DNA of 64,000 nucleotides from Xanthoparmelia taractica (Eukaryota > Ascomycota > Lecanoromycetes > Lecanorales > Parmeliaceae): assembly GCA_033085395.1 (NCBI GenBank), contig JANQBS010000216.1:1-64000 (forward strand), read 5' to 3'. Below the pieces are notes generated by a model. It worked only from the letters and a program-made list of their open reading frames with translations. It did no database searches and was not told where the DNA came from. Below are positions 1 to 13,005 of the stretch, piece by piece. Within the stretch, counting starts at the first letter, position 1, and every line of letters begins with the position of its first letter. The position numbers and the translations under genes are program-made.

Positions 1-2857
1 AAGACTATATAATATATAAATTAATATATAAGATAAATATTTCTTCGCTATAGCGTATTAATTAAATTTTAATAAATGCTAATAAAAGAAATAAAGATTA
101 ATAAGTGTAAGAATATAAGAGCTAGAGATCGAAGCGCGCGAGAGACTAACTCTCTAATATAGCTATGTGATAGTATTAGTTACTAGTAAGTTAACTTAAT
201 AAGAGAGTTTAATAAATTAAAGTATATTTAATATAAAGTAGATATATAGACTTAAAAAGAGATTACATTAAAGTATATTTAATATAGATTAATATATAGA
301 ATAAATTAATATATTAATTAGATTTCTTTCTACGCGAGTTTAAATTTCTATTTTAATAAATATTTTAATAATTATTTAAATTTAAATCTCTATAATTCGC
401 ACTTTAATAATTATTTCTAAAGTTCTTTTTTCTAAATAGTTCTCTAATATTAATAATACTTTAATATTCTCTAAAATTTTCTTTCTACTCTTTTTTTCCC
501 GATAAGAATAACGCTTATAATTACGAATAATATCGTAAACTCATATAAGTCTAACTCTTCTTTTTTAGTTATTAATAATATTATAAAAATATTTAAAAAT
601 AGTTTTATATTTTTATTTAAATCTTTTAATATTAAGAAGTTATATAATTAAAAGAGATTTAAGATTTAATTTAAATCGATAAGAAAGTCGTAAAAATTAA
701 AAGCTAATAGTAAGTTTATAGAGTAAATATTTTTATTAGTATTAATATTATTTCTAAGCTCGCGCTTTATAAGAGATTCGTTGTATATAAAAATCGATAA
801 ATTTAATTATATTATAAAAAGCGTTTATTTAACTAATAAAGAAGATTCTAAGATTTATTAAAAAGAGAGATTTTCGAATTTAATTCTTTATTTTAAGCGC
901 ACTTTAAGAATTAATAAAGATTAAAGTTATCTCTAAATTAGATAATAGATCTTATCTTTCTTATTAAGAAATAATTATAATTAACTCTTATATAATCGCG
1001 TAATTGTACGCATTTCACGTAAAAAGAGTTACTTTATAAGCTAAAAATATATAGTTTATTCGTAACTTACGATATAAGATAATTATCTATTAATTCGAAT
1101 AATGCGTATAATAACTAGGATTATAACTAGAATTCTAGAATACTCTTAAGATTAATTATTATAATTTATATAACTAGCGATATCTTTAATTAAGAGACTA
1201 AGATTATTTATATTAAATACGAGAAGTTTAAAATTAGCGAATATATTATTATAGTCTTAAATAATAAAATTATACGCTATTCTCGTATTTGCCGCATTAA
1301 GATCGAGCTTAAAATCTATCGTAGCGAAATTATAATTATTCGATTAGAATAATATCGATTCTAATAGAGATAGTTATCTTATATTATTATATTTAAAGTG
1401 TCTATCTTGAATATAATTAATTATATTGCGATATATAGCTTTCTTTCGACGATTAAAGAACATATACGAAGATAATATAATATCGAAGAAAATATATTTC
1501 TTCTAAATAGATTAGCGATAACTAGAATAATAATTAGAAATATATAGATATATTAAAATTATAAGTAGATATATATATACTCTTCTCTAAGATAGCTTTC
1601 TAAATTCTTATAATCTAGCTCTTTAAGTTTATGTAGTAGAGATCTATTAGTCTTTCGTTATACGTTCTACACATTAATAAATAGACGTATCTTTATATTC
1701 GATATATAATTTCGCTCGAGATTTTATTTATACGCGAATAGCTTAATATTTAATAATTAATTATTCTTTTCGAGTTTTAATAGATTATAGCGCTTACGAT
1801 CTAAAATACTATCTCTCTCTTTAATAATTAAAAAGATCTCGTCTATTATATAATTAAAATAAATACTTTTTTATTAAAGATAATTATATACTTTGCTCTG
1901 CTTTCTTATCTTTTATATTTTCTTATAATAAGTTATTATTTTTATTAGCGTAAACTATTATTCTAAGATAAATCTAGAGCCGAAGATATTAAGTAATAAT
2001 ATTACTATATACGTCTTGCGTAATTCTATTTTAAGTGTTAACTTAAAAGAATTAATAATTAGAATAATAATTATAAAGATAAGTAAATATTATCTAAAAT
2101 CGACTTCTTATTAACGAAGAATTTTAATATATATTTTTCGCTATAAGTCTAAAGTAATTATAAATTCGCTAATCTTTTTATAAGCACGAATATAATAATT
2201 CTTAACGATATTATTAACTTTCTTTACGCGGTTTAATTTCTTTTTCTTAAAAATAAAAATATTAAATCTTATTCTTAAGCGTTTAATATTAAGATTTTCA
2301 CTAAGATCTTAAACGACTTTACGCTTTAATTAATTATCTTTAGATTAATTAATTACGTCACGATATAAAATCTTAAACTTAAGATTATCGAACTCTATAT
2401 TAAAGAGCGAAAAGTACGTTTAAAAATTTAATTATTCTTCTTTTTTAATAGCTAGAAAAAAGATTAATAAAGAAATATAAAGATAAAAAAAGTAATTATT
2501 TTTATAAGATCGATGCTCTATAAATTATAATTTAGCTAAGAATTATTAATTATATACTCTCTATTAAGATAGAAGTATATTAAATATCTTTAGTTATATT
2601 AATAATAGAAACGCGTCTCAAATACTAGAACGAAAGAAAAATATAATAAATAAGAATTATTTAAAGGAAAAGTTTAAGAAAGAAATTATTTAGACGCTAA
2701 TATCTATTATTAAAAGAATTGCCGAGAAGAAAATCAATTAAGTATTAATTTCTACTATTTATTTAATATAGAAAGGTTATAGAGAACCCTACGTGTTAGC
2801 GTCTAAATCGATAAAATTTTAATACGCTTAGATAGTTACTAGAATAATTACTAGAAT

Positions 2858-3133
2858 TACGGGTCGGAAAGGTGTGGTATTTGTTGAACATAGTCGTTTT
2901 TAACTTTTTTTTACCTTTTTTTAAAAAATTATATCTTTTTAATCTATTTATAGAATTTTATAATTACATAAGCGTTCGCTTAAGCCTTTTACGTATTTTT
3001 AGAATTTAAAAAAATATTACGTAATATATTTATTAAAAACTCAATGGGAGTATGGGATATCCCATACCTTTCGATATGGTATTCGAAAAACTAGTCCCAT
3101 ATCATCAAATATACCACATCTTTCCGACCCGTA
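2858..3133. mobile_element. hAT-type MITE, copy 1 (276 bp)
   Basis: The element starts TACGGGTCGGAAAGG and ends with the inverted complement, giving terminal inverted repeats of about 23 bp with one mismatch. It is flanked by the 8-bp direct repeat ACTAGAAT (2850-2857 and 3134-3141), the target-duplication size typical of hAT transposons. It has no coding capacity. The right part carries a GGGATATCCC palindrome and TATGGGA-like words. It is less AT-rich than its surroundings and still has CpA and TpG, so it looks younger than, or protected from, the RIP that degraded its host DNA. Confidence 0.88.
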
Positions 3134-4249
3134 ACTAGAATTAACCATAAGATAAATTTATTTTTATAGAATCTTAATACTTATAATAAGAGTATTCTTC
3201 TTTCGCTTTCCGATTAAAAAATAAATTAATTCTAATATTATTACAATAGATATCTAAAAGCATTAATAAATAATATTGATTTTATCTATAATATCATGTT
3301 TTCTAAGGTATATTTATCGTGTACTTTTATTTTCTTTCTACTCTTTCTTCTATTATTTCTTATTCTTCTAATATTTATTATTCTTCTATTATTTATTATT
3401 CTTTTACTATTTATCTTATTATCTATCTATTTAATAAAGTAAGCTATAACTCGTAAAAGAATTATTACGCGGGATAATATTTTGAAGTAGATATATTGAA
3501 TCTATAAATAAAATATTAAGTATAAAGTTAATACGTGAATAGACGATAGCACGTAAGAGCAAAGAAAAGATTAAAGAAATTATAATACACGCAGCTGATA
3601 TTAGATAATCTTAAGTATAATTAATTATTTCTACGTAGTCTTTAAGTGTTTAGTTATTGAGATTAATTAAAAAAAGTAGATTAGCGTAAGAACTATTAGA
3701 TAGTAATATTTAAAAACGTAGATAAAAAGCTAAAAGTAAGTCTAATCTTAAATCTATCTATTCTATTTTATTAATAAGCTATAATTATTACTTTATATAA
3801 GATTCGTCGCTATTAAAGAAAATTCGATCTAATAATTCTTAAGCTCTCTTTTTCGCGAGTAATAAGAGAGATCGCGATAATATATATAAAGAAAGTACGT
3901 TTTTCTAGATCGATTATTAAGATTATTTATAAGTCGACGAAAGCTTTTCTTTATCATATATTTAAAGATATTAATCTTTATATTATTTATGCGAAGCGTA
4001 TAACTTTAATAACTAAGAATATATAATTATAAAAAATAATTATAAATTCTTTTAATAATGCGAAGAAAGAAGAGGGAAAATTATTATCGTAGAATAGATA
4101 GTAGATTACTATTATAGTTAGCGTGCTAGTAATTCTTCTAATAATTAAATAAATCAAATATACTAATAATAATAGAAATAGCTCGCCAAGCCTTAGGTAA
4201 TTGCGAAGATCTTTCGTAATATAATATTAAATACGATAACGAGCTTAGC

Positions 4250-4462
4250 TTAATAACGTGATAATAAAGTAAAGTAATAATAATAACGATAGTAAAGTGA
4301 AGTAATAACTAGAATAATGACTAGAATACTTAATAATGTGATAGTGAAGTGAAGTGATGATGATAACGATAGTGAAGTAAAGTAATAGCTAGAATAATAA
4401 CTAGAATACTCAATAACGTGATGATGAAGTAAAGTAATAACTAGAATAATAGCTAGAATACG
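4250..4462. repeat. 80-bp tandem repeat, about 2.6 units
   Basis: Units begin at 4250, 4330 and 4410, each starting T(T/C)AATAA(C/T)GTGAT and ending in CTAGAATAC. The unit is internally repetitive, with GAAGTAAAGTAAT-like and ACTAGAATAAT-like words. Copies differ mainly by A/G and C/T transitions. Single ACTAGAAT words also occur elsewhere in the isochore, including at the insertion site of MITE copy 1. Confidence 0.8.
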
Positions 4463-5639
4463 TTCGCATGATTCTATATAGAGTAACTTCTTCTATATAT
4501 AGTATATTTCCCATACCCCTGCATATAATATAAGATTACCCTACATATATTAGAAATTTCCTAGATTATTTCATAATATTAGCACGTCTCCCAGATTATT
4601 TCATAAAAATCAAATAATCTCAATATTATATTATATCATGATATGGTATCGACACTTCATATCCCAGATTATTTTAGACCTTTTCGACTCGTAATTATAG
4701 TAGTCGCTAACTAATTAATTAATTGACTAACTAACTAAAAGAAGAATAATGTGACTCTAAAAGAAAATAATTCGAATGAAGAGTTAACTACTTATATAGT
4801 AACTATACAAATAGTGCTCGCCCCGGACACGTGTCTCCTATGCATATCGCATGTATAAAACACCAATAGCTATCCCGCTATGACCTTATATTGAATTCAC
4901 TAACTCACAGTCTCACTATTGCGATCTAGCTAGTATTTATCGTAATATTCTCGAAATCTATTATAATTCTATTAAAAACGAATTAAAATAACTATATTAA
5001 ATAAATATTAATAAAATTAAAAACGAAGTTCTTCTAGTATATAATAAATATAATACGAGATTTTCTCTTAAATATCGATCTTCGAAACGCTTATTATAAA
5101 GTAATTTTAAAGTTAATAAGTAGTTGAAAAGATATAATATATACTAGTATATATATTAACTAAGATAGTATAGATTTAGAATTTAGAATAGAATCGAGAA
5201 AGATAAATTCTATATCTTTGAAAAGATAGAATTTTATAGTATTTCTATACGAACTAAGTAGTAAAATAAATCTATTTAAGTAATACGCTGGCTATATTAA
5301 ACTTAGTTTATTACTTAAGTCGTATATTATTATAGTTAATTTTAGAAGATATTTAAAAGTTATATTCTATATCGTACTATAGAATAGTAAAGAAGCTAAT
5401 ATTCTATACTATTCTATATCTTTCCAATTATATTAAGGAGATAATAGAACGTGTATGGAATTAACTACTTAATAGAGTAGATAGACTACGAATACTCTGA
5501 AAACTCTTCTCCGATGTAACCTTGATCCACACCGAGCTTGTTATACGAAGAGTAGATACTAAATTCATAATAGATTACTATTAATAAGAATCACTAGAAC
5601 TCTATTTATCGTAACCTTTTTTTTTAATACTATACTCGA

Positions 5640-8600
5640 TCCTCGAGTTTAAAAATCGTACTATAATTAAGAAGATTTAAATTAATTCGAAATTAATTTT
5701 ATTCTTAACGAGTTTAAGAATACTTATTTTAAGTAAGTAATTTAAATTAATTAATTTTTTAATTATTTACTAACGAATTTTTAAATATAAGAAAGATTAG
5801 AATTGAAATTAGAATTTATACGCGTCTCTATCTAAATTCATAGAAGATAATTATAGAAGTCTATAGCTATAATATAAAGAAAATCTTTACGTCGTCGTCG
5901 ACGTTAGAGTAAAAAATCTTATAATACTTCTATATAGAGACTTCTATTTCGAGTCTTTATATTATCTTTAAGTTCTTTAACTACTTTAACTTAAAGAATT
6001 CTATTATATCTACGTTTATTATCTATCTAATTATTTTTATTAACGCTCTTTTAGAATATTTTTATTTTATAAAGTTATTTTCTTATTAGAGAGTATTATC
6101 TTAATAAATCGATTTTAATAATCTATTTAATCGACGTCTACGCTTTTCTAAAGATAATCAATATTATTTAAAAATTACTCGTTTCCGCGAATTCTAAAAA
6201 TATTAATCTATTTAACGCTAGCCTAGATTAAAAAATAAGAATATATTTAATATTCTATTTTAGCTATTTATATTCGTAGTTAGCGAATTATATTCTAAAG
6301 ACTTTATATTTAAATAGAAGTTAAATAAATCTTATTTTTTTAAATTCTTATTTAGATTAGAACGAAGCTTTCGACTTTAATAAGATTATTATAGAGGATC
6401 TTTCTTATTTTCTAGTTCTTAGCGTCTTATATTAATATTTTTTTATACTAAGATCTTCGATTAATAGATTATTTAGATAGCACGTTAGATTAAATTACTC
6501 TAGTTTTTATTAATTATCTAGTCTTCTTCTTTCTCTTATTTCTCGTCTCGTCTATATAATTTAATCTCTTTTTATTTCCTAATTAAAGAGCTCTCTTTAT
6601 CTATAAAATCTTTTTCTCTATTAAGATTCTTATTATCTCTATTTATAATCTTTTTAATTTTTAAATACTCTTCTAATACGCATATTCTCGATTTTTATTA
6701 TTTTATATATTTCTTTTAAGATCTAGTAACGAAGTATCGCTAAATCTAGTAAGAGCTATATTAAATAAATATCTATCTCCGCTTCTAATTCTCTAATATT
6801 TATAGCTCTATACGCTTTACAAATCTAGTAAAGATACTTATTTTAAATTATTTTAAATTATCTACTCGATATCTTTATCGCTTTTTAAATCTCTTTCGAA
6901 CTATATTAAATCGTTACTATATAGATTATTATCGACTTTACTATCGCACTATATATCGTATAAGCGCGATTTAAAGTTATGCTCTAAATCAAGAGCGCTA
7001 TTATCGATAGCGCTAGACTCTATATAGCTATCTTAGCTTTTATCTTTAGATAGAGACTCTATCTTAGTTTTCTATCTATTTATAGATCTAATATCTATAT
7101 ATTACTTTTTAATTTCGTTGTAATCGGTTTTAGATCTATTATTATCTTTATATTAAAGCGTTTAAGATAGTAAATAAAATAAACTAGTTTATATTTCTTA
7201 GACGCGAAGATTATTCTATATATTTTCGTTTATTTTATATAAACTTTATATATCTATTTAAGAGTTCAATAGTTTATTTCTATATTTATACTATATATTA
7301 ATAAATAAATATTATCGATAAACTCTTTTATTTATAATTATAGTTTTAGTCTAAAATATTTCTCGATTAGCGATATATTAAAGAATAGAAATAATATTAA
7401 GAAGATTAGAGATCTCTATAAGATACTTATCTCTATCGACTCTATTCAACTAGTTCTTTAATCTAGCGTTATCGATATCGTTTTCTCGATAAGAAAGCTA
7501 AACGTCTAATCTATTATCGTCGTTAGAATTTCTTTAATCTAAAGATTATAGAGAAGTTAATAATAGAATATATTATTAAACGCTTCTATAACGTTAAGAG
7601 AGAATAGACTAGCTATATTTCTTTTACTATATTTCTATATAATATATACTATATTTACTATTGTTTTAAGCGTTGTTTTAGTAGATCTATTTCTTCGTAT
7701 TTCTATCTACTCTAAAAAGAGTAGATTATATTTCTCTACGTAATCGCTTAGTCTCTTAGCTACTATCGCTTTTAGAGTCTTTTCTATAATATTTAGAAGA
7801 GCGATAGATCGATATAACTTTAGTTTAGAGTAATTATCTTTATCTAGCTTATATAGAATTATTATATTCACTATCTTAAACTCTCTCGAATAATATTCTA
7901 GATCTATATATATCTAGAATATTTAAATAAGTTATAGAAGTAATCTCGTTATTATTATTATTAGAAATCTATTCGATATATTATTTATATTTAAGACTTT
8001 ATCTTATTTCGAGCGAAAAATAGCGACTCTTATTTTAATCTTTATTATCGTCTTTTTTATCTCGATTAAATTAAGATAGACTACTCTATTTATATTAACT
8101 AGATTCGTTTATAGAGACGATAAAAAAAAGATACTTTATAGTATCTCGATCTTTTTCTCGAACGACTTCGCTAGATTAATATTCTTCTTCTTTAATATCG
8201 AGTACTTAGATAGTAACTTTAAATTTATATTATTCTATCTAGTCTACTTAGCTAGACTCTTAATTTCTTTTTAGAAATCGTCGATCTTATAAATTCTTTA
8301 TCTAAAGTCGAGAGTCTTAGCTTTATTAATAACTCTATTTTAAATCTTTATCGTCTCGCGCTATCTTTCTTTTTTATATATATTATAACTTTTCTAATAT
8401 TTAGTTATTAGACGTTTTATATTTCTAATTATTTTATTATATTTTTAGCTTTAGAACGATTAGATCTTATTAGACGAATTAATCTATAAGATAATTTATT
8501 TTATTATCTTTCTTAGACTTATTAAGAGTTTCTTTAAACTTTTATTTATATTCTTTTTAGATTTTAGCTAGATAAGAGATAGAATATCGATTAATCTCTT

Positions 8601-11050
8601 AATTACTCGTTTTATAATCTCTTTTCTCGTAATCTTTTACGCTTTTTAATTCGTTATTATTATTTTTTTATCGAGAGATCGAGCTTTATATATATCGAAA
8701 GAGAATCGAAGTCTAATTATAAATTTAAGCGAACTTTATATTTTCTTATTATATCTATAAGTCTCGACGTTATAAAGATAAGATTAATTATACTTTCGCT
8801 ATCTCTCGCTCTCTATATTATTAAGTTCTTAGAGAATATTAAACTTATATCTCTAGTCATAATTATTTCTATTAATTTATCTAACTTCTTATAATAATTA
8901 AATTAATTATAATTATTTTAATTTAAGTAATAAAGATTAAAATATTCTAATACTATTTACTCGATATATAATTATAATTCTATCTTTAATATTAAAAGAC
9001 TTATTGAATTAATACTAATAATTATTAAGAGATTTAGATTATAAATATTAAGAATCTAAATTAACTCTATTTTCGCGTCTTTATTCTCTCTTCTTATTTT
9101 TAAGATTAGAGTATAAACGTCTTTAGATAAGAATTTCGCTTCTTAAGTATTAATATCGATTCTTTTATTAATATAGAAGCAGACTCTTATATCTACTTTC
9201 GCTTTATATATTAGAAAGAATCTACTATTCTCTAAACTATATAATAACTTTATATATTTATTCTACTACGACTTTTAAATCGCTAATATATTAATCTCTC
9301 TCGCGATTAAATTATTAAGTAATACTATTATTATTCTTAGTTCTCTTTTAATATTCTATTATAATATTATTAGAATCTAATACTTTATTATAGAATTATT
9401 AATTTCTAAAAGTCTTATATTTAATTATTCTTTATCTAGGCGTTCTAGCTCTTAGATACTAGCGTACTCTTTATAGACTTATAATCTATCGCCTTAGTAT
9501 CTTTAGCGATATTTATCTCGTCTCTTTTTTCGCGAATCTATCGAATCTCTTAATTTTTAAATATTCGCTTTAATATTATTAATTTCTTCTTCTCTTAACT
9601 ACTCTCTAGATTAATTATATTATATATCTTTCTCTTTCTTTTAGATTATATAATTATAAAGCTATTTATATTCTATAGCGTAATAGTAATCTATATCTCT
9701 ATTAGATTATAAATTATTAAAGATTTATTTACTAGTTTTTTTACGATTCTCTTATTCTTCTATCTTTTTTTTAGATATATCTTTTAATATACTATATAGT
9801 TCTTTTCGCTATAGACTATATACGTTTTTAATATCTTTAATATAATCTTTTTATAATCTTTAATATTATATTTTTAATTATATTTTATATATTTAATCTT
9901 ATTTTTATAGCGCTTAGCTATATATCTCTATTTCTAATACTTAAAGTATTACGCTACTTTATATACGTAGTATACGACTTCTTTTATTTCTTTTATCTCT
10001 ACTATATATTATAATATTAGATTAATTATTATATCTTCTATAGCGATATCTATAATTAGCGATAAATAACGCTTTTATCTTCTTTGTTTGCTAGCTTCTA
10101 CGCGCTTAATATTTACTTTATCTTAACTATCTCTAGACTCGAATATAAATATATATTATTTATCTAAATCTTTTTTCTTATATTCTTTTTATCTTTTATA
10201 TTAAGTATCTTTATCTTTATCTTATATATTACTATAGCGTAGATCTTTTTAATTACTCTAGCGATCTTATACTTATTATTTATCTAGATTAAATCTCTAT
10301 CTAATAGATTCTTTATACTTATATTTATTATTTAAAACTCTATATCTTCGCTTTTTAATCTTTATATTAATATAATATCTTTAAAAACGTATTTCGCGAT
10401 TTTAAACGCTATTACGAGATTTTCGCTTATAATTTTAATAATAGAAATTCTCTTCTTTTCTTTTTTAATTCTTATTAAAAATTACCTTACCCTTTTTAAT
10501 TCTATTATAATTTTTAATTAAATCTTTATTATCGATTTCTTTCTCGCTTTTTATATTAATAACTCTCTAAATAAGCTTTTTTAGCTTTACTATTCTATCG
10601 AAGAATTCTAGCGAGTAGATATACTCGCCTAGCTATTTATAGAGCTCTAGAATTCTTATATCCGCTATATCGCGTAGGTCTTAAGCCCTTCTTATTATTT
10701 TTAAGTAAGTATCTAAACTTCTTCTATACTTTTTATTAAGATCTTTTATAATAACGCGTTTAAATCTCTAAAGATCGCGTTTTTAATAGCTTCTAATATT
10801 ATAATAGCTACTTTTATCTATTTTCTTTTTATATCTATCTCTTTTCGATAACTTTATCTTCTATTCTAGTAATAGATTATTTAGATACTTAAATTATATA
10901 TATTTAACGTATATTTCTTTTCTTATCGATATCTTTTTCTTCTTCTTCTTTTTCTATATACTTCTCGTATATCTTATATATCTTATCGCTAATAGCTACT
11001 ATAAATTAAAAGAAGCGACTCTTAGTTAATATCGTTATTTTTTCGAAAGA
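5640..11050 (-). mobile_element. RIP-degraded Tad1-like non-LTR retrotransposon (LINE) relic
   Basis: Translating the minus strand through stops gives the fungal Tad1-family order. Near 9955-9900 there is a gag zinc knuckle whose Cys codons have become Tyr (TGY to TAY). Near 7430-7380 there is a decayed counterpart of the reverse transcriptase QGSPLSPILF motif, read as SIL-stop-RSLIFLILFLFFN. Near 7338-7300 the VDD box reads EFIDNIYLLIYS. About 7220-7040 continues with recognisable downstream text (FASKKYKLVYF, then LKRFNIKIIIDL). Nearly all disruptions fit G-to-A or C-to-T changes. The outer limits are estimates; endonuclease and RNase H domains are expected between and beyond these motifs but I did not verify them residue by residue. 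Confidence 0.72.
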
Positions 11051-11591
11051 AGTACTCAATAAATAGATTATATAAGAAAGATATAAATATTAATACGTCT
11101 ATATCTTAAGTCGATTCTTAAAATATATCTTTAAATATAAATAAGAATAATAATTTAAATAACGATATATTAAACTATTTAAATTATATATCTAATAATA
11201 AAGAATTCGAAATCTATTTCGATAACGAATTATTATATAAAATAGTAAATCTTCTCTCTAGAATAGTTTAAAGTATATAACTTATATATATATAATTAAA
11301 CGTAATCGAATATTAGAAATTAAATAAAGATAAATTTTTAATATTATTAATTTTAAGTTAAATATATTTAACGATCTCAACTACTTCAACTTCTTTCGAA
11401 TAAATTTTCTTATAAGCTAGCGATATAGTTATTACTAAATTTAATTAACTAAATAAAAATACGTTTAAAATAATATTATTATTTAAAAAATAGAGAAAAA
11501 TATTAAAGATATAGACGAGCTTAAGTGAGATTAGAAATCGATAAATAATTAGAAAATCTCAAATATTTCTTTAGATAATAATATTCTATAT

Positions 11592-11868
11592 TACGGGTCG
11601 AAAAGGTGTGGTATCTGTTGAACATAGTCGTTTTTAACTTTTTTTTAACTTTTTTTTAAAAAACTATATCTTTTTAATCTATTTATAGAATTTTATAATT
11701 ATATAAGCGTTCGCTTAAGCTTTTTACGTATTTTAAGAATATAAAAAAATATCACGTAATTCATTTATTAAAAACCCAATGGGAGTATGGGATATCTTAT
11801 ATATTTCAGTATGGTATTCGAAAAACTGGTCCCATACCATCAAATATACCACACCTTTCCGACTCGTA
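11592..11868. mobile_element. hAT-type MITE, copy 2 (277 bp)
   Basis: This element is collinear with the one at 2858-3133 and clearly highly similar by eye. It begins TACGGGTCGAAAAGG and ends with the complement of TACGAGTCGGAAAGG. The perfect 8-bp direct repeat TTCTATAT flanks it at 11584-11591 and 11869-11876. Two copies with different target duplications prove independent insertions. The same orientation and length suggest mobilisation by one autonomous hAT element that is not in the window. Confidence 0.88.
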
Positions 11869-13005
11869 TTCTATATAGATAATTAATATCTAATATTTAA
11901 TATATACTTAATAAAAAGTAATATAAATAATATATTATTAGAAAATATAGAAATATATTTCAAAAACGCGAAAAAATACGTCTTTTAATATATATACTAT
12001 ATATAGAAAAAAATCTAACTATAATTTATTAATATTTCTTAAAAAGTTATTTTCGTTGAATTTTCTTCGAGTTAGCACGATTAGTATATTTTAACACGAT
12101 TTAGTCTAATTAGTCTTATTCGTTTATATTAATTAAATTTAATCGAATTAGTAACTATTCGAAAATTTAATAAATAGAGTTATTATTAGTATAATTAATA
12201 TAATTTAGTAAGTAAAATTATTTTAAATTTTATACGTAAAGTTCTCGTAAGATCTCGTAGCAAGTACTTAATAATATACGTTACGTATTACTTCGTGTAC
12301 TACTTCGAGCATTATTCCCGCGAGAATTTAATTTAAAATTTACGATCTCGAGATCTATTTCAAGATAACGTTAAGAATTATCGCTATATATCGCTATCGA
12401 ATCTTATTATTAACTAAAAAAAATTTATAAAATTAAATATAAAATTAAATTATATAACTAATATTAATAATAAATAATATTTATTAATTATATTAAAACT
12501 ATATTAATAGTAAAGTTAAAATTATTAATCTAATAAATTCTACGAAAATCGTATCGAAAATTATTAGATTTACTAACTGTGCTAAAAGCGTAATTTCCGA
12601 AGAGTTCGTTAAATTCGCAATTTTAAAATTAATAGTATAATTTTAGAAATATTAATATTTGATTTTTTAAATTATATAATTATAATTCGAATTATAGTCG
12701 GATTATTATACTCGATTAATAATTTATTATAAACTTTTTTTTTCTTACACTAGTGCCCACCAGGACGTTTTATTTCACCACTAGTGGTATTTCCGGAAAT
12801 TTTGCCGGCGCTTATTTCACTTCTAAGGTACCTTACTTTACTTCTCTTCTCTATGAACTCTATGAATATGCTAAACTTTTCCAACCCTGCCGACCATAAG
12901 CTAGCTGCTTCTTCCATCGTCAGCACCGCTCGCCTAAACTTCTTGACGTACTCGGCATCTGTCATCAAGTACTACATTCAAAACCTGCCTGCACAAGTTC
13001 CAACA

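Larger units (their letters stand above)
1..12735. repeat. AT-rich RIP-mutated isochore without intact genes
   Basis: The block is strongly AT-rich and has no long open frame. TpA is everywhere and CpG words such as TCGCG persist, but CpA and TpG are almost absent; many whole 60-base lines have neither. That dinucleotide pattern is the known product of fungal RIP, which converts CpA to TpA in repeated DNA. It contains the LINE relic, the two MITE copies and the 80-bp tandem repeat listed separately. I could not identify a parent element for about 1-2850 and 3140-4240. The edge is abrupt: near 12,740 base composition returns to normal and the P450 gene begins about 270 bp later. Confidence 0.93.

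Noticed and set aside
3330..3430. Pyrimidine-rich TTATTCTT repeat stretch as a possible CRISPR-like or satellite array.
   Set aside because: Irregular words without spacers, in a RIP-mutated region of a eukaryote; best seen as degraded repeat DNA.
4500..4693. Possible third copy of the hAT MITE, ending ACCTTTTCGACTCGTA.
   Set aside because: Only the right terminal repeat is recognisable; no matching left end or target duplication was found, so it is at most a fragment.
12784..13005. N-terminal extension of the P450 upstream of ATG 13006.
   Set aside because: The extension is in frame but would put about 74 hydrophobic and mixed residues before a normal membrane anchor; family length and start context favour 13006.
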